Shown here piece after piece: positions 53,762-55,786 of a stretch of 55,786 nt of DNA. The position numbers and the translations under genes are program-made. The notes under the pieces were generated by a model. The model did no database searches and was not told the DNA's origin. It was given only the letters and a program-made list of their open reading frames with translations. Origin of the DNA: Clostridia bacterium (lineage in GTDB: Bacteria > Bacillota > Clostridia > Oscillospirales > Butyricicoccaceae); the NCBI GenBank assembly GCA_017441945.1, contig JAFSBG010000181.1:1-55786 (forward strand), in the 5' to 3' direction. Numbering within the stretch: position 1 is the first letter of the stretch; each line of letters opens with the position of its first letter.

Positions 53762-53904
53762 TGGAACTTTTTGCAAATATTCTCGTAGTTGGCATAATCG
53801 CGCTGATGATGATAAAGGCTGTAAAGCACATCAAGAAAAACGGCGTGTGCGAAGGCGGCTGTGCAGGCTGCCCTAATGCCTGCAACTGCGGAAAGAAGCA
53901 GTAA
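53761..53904 (+). CDS. FeoB-associated Cys-rich membrane protein
   Basis: A 47-residue protein. One N-terminal membrane helix (LFANILVVGIIALMMI) is followed by a basic stretch and a Cys-rich tail with the pattern C-x3-C-x2-C-x3-C-x-C. This matches the small FeoB-associated family found after feoB in many Clostridia, proposed to help or gate iron passage. It starts within the feoB stop codon and is followed by a terminator. Confidence 0.88.
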   Translation: MELFANILVVGIIALMMIKAVKHIKKNGVCEGGCAGCPNACNCGKKQ

Positions 53905-53907
53905 AAT

Positions 53908-53938
53908 AAAAGCCACTCAATCGAGTGGCTTTTATTTT
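53908..53938 (+). terminator. Terminator of the feo operon
   Basis: AAAAGCCACTC-AATC-GAGTGGCTTTT followed by ATTTT. Confidence 0.88.
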
Positions 53939-53947
53939 ATATTGCAG

Positions 53948-54075
53948 GGTGCATTCACGAATGCACCGCGGGACGCCGAGGGCGTCGTCCCCTACAGAAT
54001 TTCTGCGAACCGCTGGAAAGATCCTTCACATTCGTTCAGGATGACATTGTAGGGGCGGGTTTCCATGCCCGCCCG
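53948..54075 (+). repeat. Extragenic repeat cluster after the feo operon
   Basis: GGTGCATTC-ACG-AATGCACC (53948-53967), a GGGACGCC...GTCCCCTACA element (53969-53997), a GATCCTTC...GGATGACA repeat (54020-54047) and a GTAGGGGCGGG...CCCGCCCG element (54049-54075). Confidence 0.75.
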
Positions 54076-54098
54076 ATATCGTGTATGTAACACCATTC

Positions 54099-54127
54099 TT
54101 GACTTATGTATGTTTATGATGTATAAT
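54099..54127 (+). promoter_or_regulatory. Promoter of the 2-TM zinc-ribbon gene
   Basis: TTGACT, a 17-bp spacer and a perfect TATAAT, 29 bases before the ATG. Confidence 0.75.
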
Positions 54128-54155
54128 GAAAACATTAAAGAACAAGAGGTAAAAT

Positions 54156-54545
54156 ATGAAAAGACGTTACACGTTAAAGGAAATCGAGCACAAAAGCAAC
54201 ATCGTGCAGACTCTTTTCACCATATATATAATTTGTATGGTGCTTCTGATTGCAACAGGCATCGGCGACCATGGAATTGAGGTCGGTGCACATAAGACAA
54301 ACAATATCGGTAATGGATTTTTCTATCTGATGATTGCTGTCGTCGGCATACTGTCAGCCATTTTCTACGGAATCTATTACTATCTGATGGACGAAAAATG
54401 GGGTATCACAATAAAATGTCCGTATTGCGGAAAATCAATGGATACTGCAAAAATCTCAATCTCTCCTGCCGATGGATTTTTAGGCACACAAACCTGCCAG
54501 AAATGCGGTGAGAAGTTCACTCCAACCTTTAAAGATGCAGAATAA
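54156..54545 (+). CDS. Two-helix membrane protein with C-terminal zinc ribbon
   Basis: A 129-residue protein: a short charged N-terminus, two membrane helices (about residues 18-38 and 54-76), then a cytoplasmic zinc-ribbon-like domain with CPYCGKS and CQKCGEK. No specific family is recognised and the role is unknown. It has its own strong promoter and a terminator. Confidence 0.65.
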   Translation: MKRRYTLKEIEHKSNIVQTLFTIYIICMVLLIATGIGDHGIEVGAHKTNNIGNGFFYLMIAVVGILSAIFYGIYYYLMDEKWGITIKCPYCGKSMDTAKISISPADGFLGTQTCQKCGEKFTPTFKDAE

Positions 54546-54548
54546 ACC

Positions 54549-54575
54549 AAAAGCCACTCGTTTGAGTGGCTTTTA
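54549..54575 (+). terminator. Terminator of the zinc-ribbon gene
   Basis: AAAAGCCACTC-GTTT-GAGTGGCTTTT, nearly the same hairpin as after the feo operon. Confidence 0.8.
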
Positions 54576-54585
54576 TATATTATAT

Positions 54586-54780
54586 TGTAGGGGCGGGTTT
54601 CCATGCCCGCCCGTTGATTTTACATAGCAAGATGTGACAAGCCAAATTGAACAGGCGTTCTGTTTCTTTTCGGGAGGGCGCAGAGACCCTCCCCTACAAA
54701 GATTACATAAATCGGGCGGAAGATTCTTCGGTGCATTCACAAATGTTCCGCGGGATGCCGAGGGCGTCGCCCCTGCGAAT
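54586..54780 (+). repeat. Extragenic repeat cluster before the sigma fragment
   Basis: GTAGGGGCGGG...CCCGCCCG (54586-54613), GGGAGGG...CCCTCCC (54671-54698) and GGGATGCC...GCGTCGCCCC (54750-54775). It reaches the stop codon of the sigma gene fragment. Confidence 0.75.
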
Positions 54781-54783
54781 GCC

Positions 54784-55150
54784 CTACATCACCTTCTGCA
54801 TATCCCTGCGCAGGCGTGTGATGATTTTCTTTTCAAGCCGTGAGATATACGACTGGCTTATGCCCAGCTTTTCGGCAACCTCCTTCTGCGTCAGCCCGTC
54901 GCTGCCGTCAAGCCCATATCGCATACAGATTATCTCACGCTCGCGGGGAGAGAGGGTTTCAAGAGAAGCGTGGAGAATCTCCCTGTCGGTCATATCCTCA
55001 AGAGGACGGCTTACGCTGTCAGGCTCGGTGCCAAGCACATCGGACAGCGAAAGCTCGCCCCCTTCGCCGTCTGTCGTCAGCGGCTCATCTATCGAAATCT
55101 CTGTCCGTGAGTTGCTCGTTCTGCGGAGGTACATTAAAATCTCATTTGCT
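54784..55150 (-). CDS. sigE: 3' part of a sporulation-type sigma factor gene (SigE/SigK-like), interrupted
   Basis: Homology to sigma-70 begins at about ANEILMYLRRT and continues through region 3 and region 4 (LSPREREIICMRYGL, then the helix-turn-helix GLTQKEVAEKLGISQSYISRLEKK) to a normal C-terminus. Regions 1-2 are missing; upstream the frame runs into the end of a serine recombinase gene. The wording (DEPL, GELSLSDVLGT, ISQSYISRLEK) is nearer to mother-cell SigE than SigK from memory. As it stands it encodes only the C-terminal part; excision of the element could restore the gene. No start codon of its own is convincing. Confidence 0.8.
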
Positions 55151-55786
55151 ATCCTCCCCCCAATGCGTTTTTGATGCACTGAGGGGTTCAGTTTTTCCCA
55201 GGCGGTCATCCTCCATATCGTCATCATCGTAATCTACGTCAGAAAAGTCCACCAATTCCTCGGTTTCTTCATCATCTTCAGTATTACCGGATGCTACAGC
55301 TGCAATTTCCGGGTACTCGATTTCATCATCTTTGACGCCAAACAGAATCACATGGGCGTTGACACCATCCCATACTACCTTACGCACGATGGTACGAATG
55401 GCAGCACGTTTCTGTTCAACGGTCATTTCATCAATGCCATCCTTGAAGATGGTCAGTAACTGACGCAACAGATCAAATTCAATATCGCTGAGAGCGTGCT
55501 GTGAAGTCAATCCTTCCAGTTCCTGAATACGCTGTTCAAGGGACTGGTATTCTTGGTTCAACTGTTCAATTCGTTTGGTTACATGAGCTTTGGCAGGGCT
55601 GTCACCCATATCTACAAGGGAGTCTACCAGAGAATTGATTTTCTTTTCTGTCTCTGACTTTTCTTTTCGCATATCATCCAGTCGCTGTTCGTAGTCCATG
55701 CGATTTCCGGTATAAAATCTGCGGCTCTGTTCCAATTGTGCAATGAAAGTATCCTTGTCCTCTGCAAGCATTTTAATCTGCTCAAT
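55142..55786 (-). CDS. Large serine recombinase, C-terminal part (runs off the window)
   Basis: The last 214 or so residues of a site-specific recombinase. A long coiled coil (TEKKINSLVDSLVDM, EQLNQEYQSLEQRIQELE) is followed by MTVEQKRAAIRTIVRKVVWDGVNAHVILFG and a very acidic tail (DYDDDDMEDD), as in large serine integrases of Firmicutes. The catalytic domain lies beyond the window. Its TGA stop falls inside the sigma-factor homology (AATGAG), so the attachment site must be at or very near the end of this gene. Confidence 0.82.
   Translation of the reverse strand: MEQIKMLAEDKDTFIAQLEQSRRFYTGNRMDYEQRLDDMRKEKSETEKKINSLVDSLVDMGDSPAKAHVTKRIEQLNQEYQSLEQRIQELEGLTSQHALSDIEFDLLRQLLTIFKDGIDEMTVEQKRAAIRTIVRKVVWDGVNAHVILFGVKDDEIEYPEIAAVASGNTEDDEETEELVDFSDVDYDDDDMEDDRLGKTEPLSASKTHWGEDSK

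Overview
The window looks like a chromosomal segment of an anaerobic, probably gut-dwelling member of the Clostridia (Oscillospiraceae/Ruminococcaceae-like). This is inferred from strong AGGAGG ribosome binding sites, the darA-holB-ricT gene block, a 4Fe-4S type PurF, a large single-chain PurL, a class II (B12-dependent) ribonucleotide reductase, FeoAB and a sporulation-type sigma factor fragment. It is not a phage or a plasmid. No rRNA, tRNA or CRISPR array was seen.

Layout. 1-3.6 kb: small membrane protein, M20 peptidase, metallophosphoesterase, cell-wall amidase. 3.8-7.6 kb: a peptide ABC transporter (permeases B and C, ATPases D and F) without its binding protein; two tandem orphan lipoprotein binding proteins lie at 21.8-25.0 kb. 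8.4-12.3 kb: PLP decarboxylase, c-di-AMP receptor darA, holB, ricT, trmL. 13.0-18.2 kb: lower glycolysis (pgk, tpiA, gpmI, eno). 18.5-21.7 kb: DUF1846 protein, RdgB-like pyrophosphatase and a peroxiredoxin-like/glyoxalase fusion. 25.0-25.5 kb: a RAYT (REP-associated tyrosine transposase). 25.6-38.2 kb: a purine operon on the minus strand, purE-C-F-M-N-O-H'-(membrane protein)-D-L, in which the usual bifunctional PurH is replaced by a stand-alone AICAR transformylase plus a PurO-type IMP cyclohydrolase. 38.2-48.9 kb: cysteine desulfidase-like protein, nrdJ, LTA-synthase-like sulfatase, GNAT, cyclophilin, D-serine dehydratase, TSUP permease. 49.0-51.1 kb: an AT-richer module with a TPR-type XRE regulator facing a secreted protein and a secreted Cys-rich peptide. 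51.4-53.9 kb: feoA-feoB-feoX with DtxR-like operators. 54.8 kb to the end: the 3' part of a sigE/sigK-type sigma gene abutting the 3' end of a large serine recombinase gene, the arrangement expected for a skin-like element interrupting a sporulation sigma gene.

The dominant non-coding signal is a modular set of palindromic repeats that fills almost every longer intergenic gap, including four junctions inside the purine operon. The clearest family is a 29-bp quasi-palindrome present seven times. Its stem sequence varies with compensatory changes, and its G-T wobbles always fall on the same strand of the element, even where the element is antisense to the surrounding operon. This points to recognition as single-stranded DNA. 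The RAYT gene carries a near-identical inverted pair of another of these repeats inside its own coding sequence and is bracketed by two copies of one terminator. The repeats plus RAYT are my best candidate for an undescribed system here; the split sigma gene and the 49-51 kb secreted-peptide module come next.
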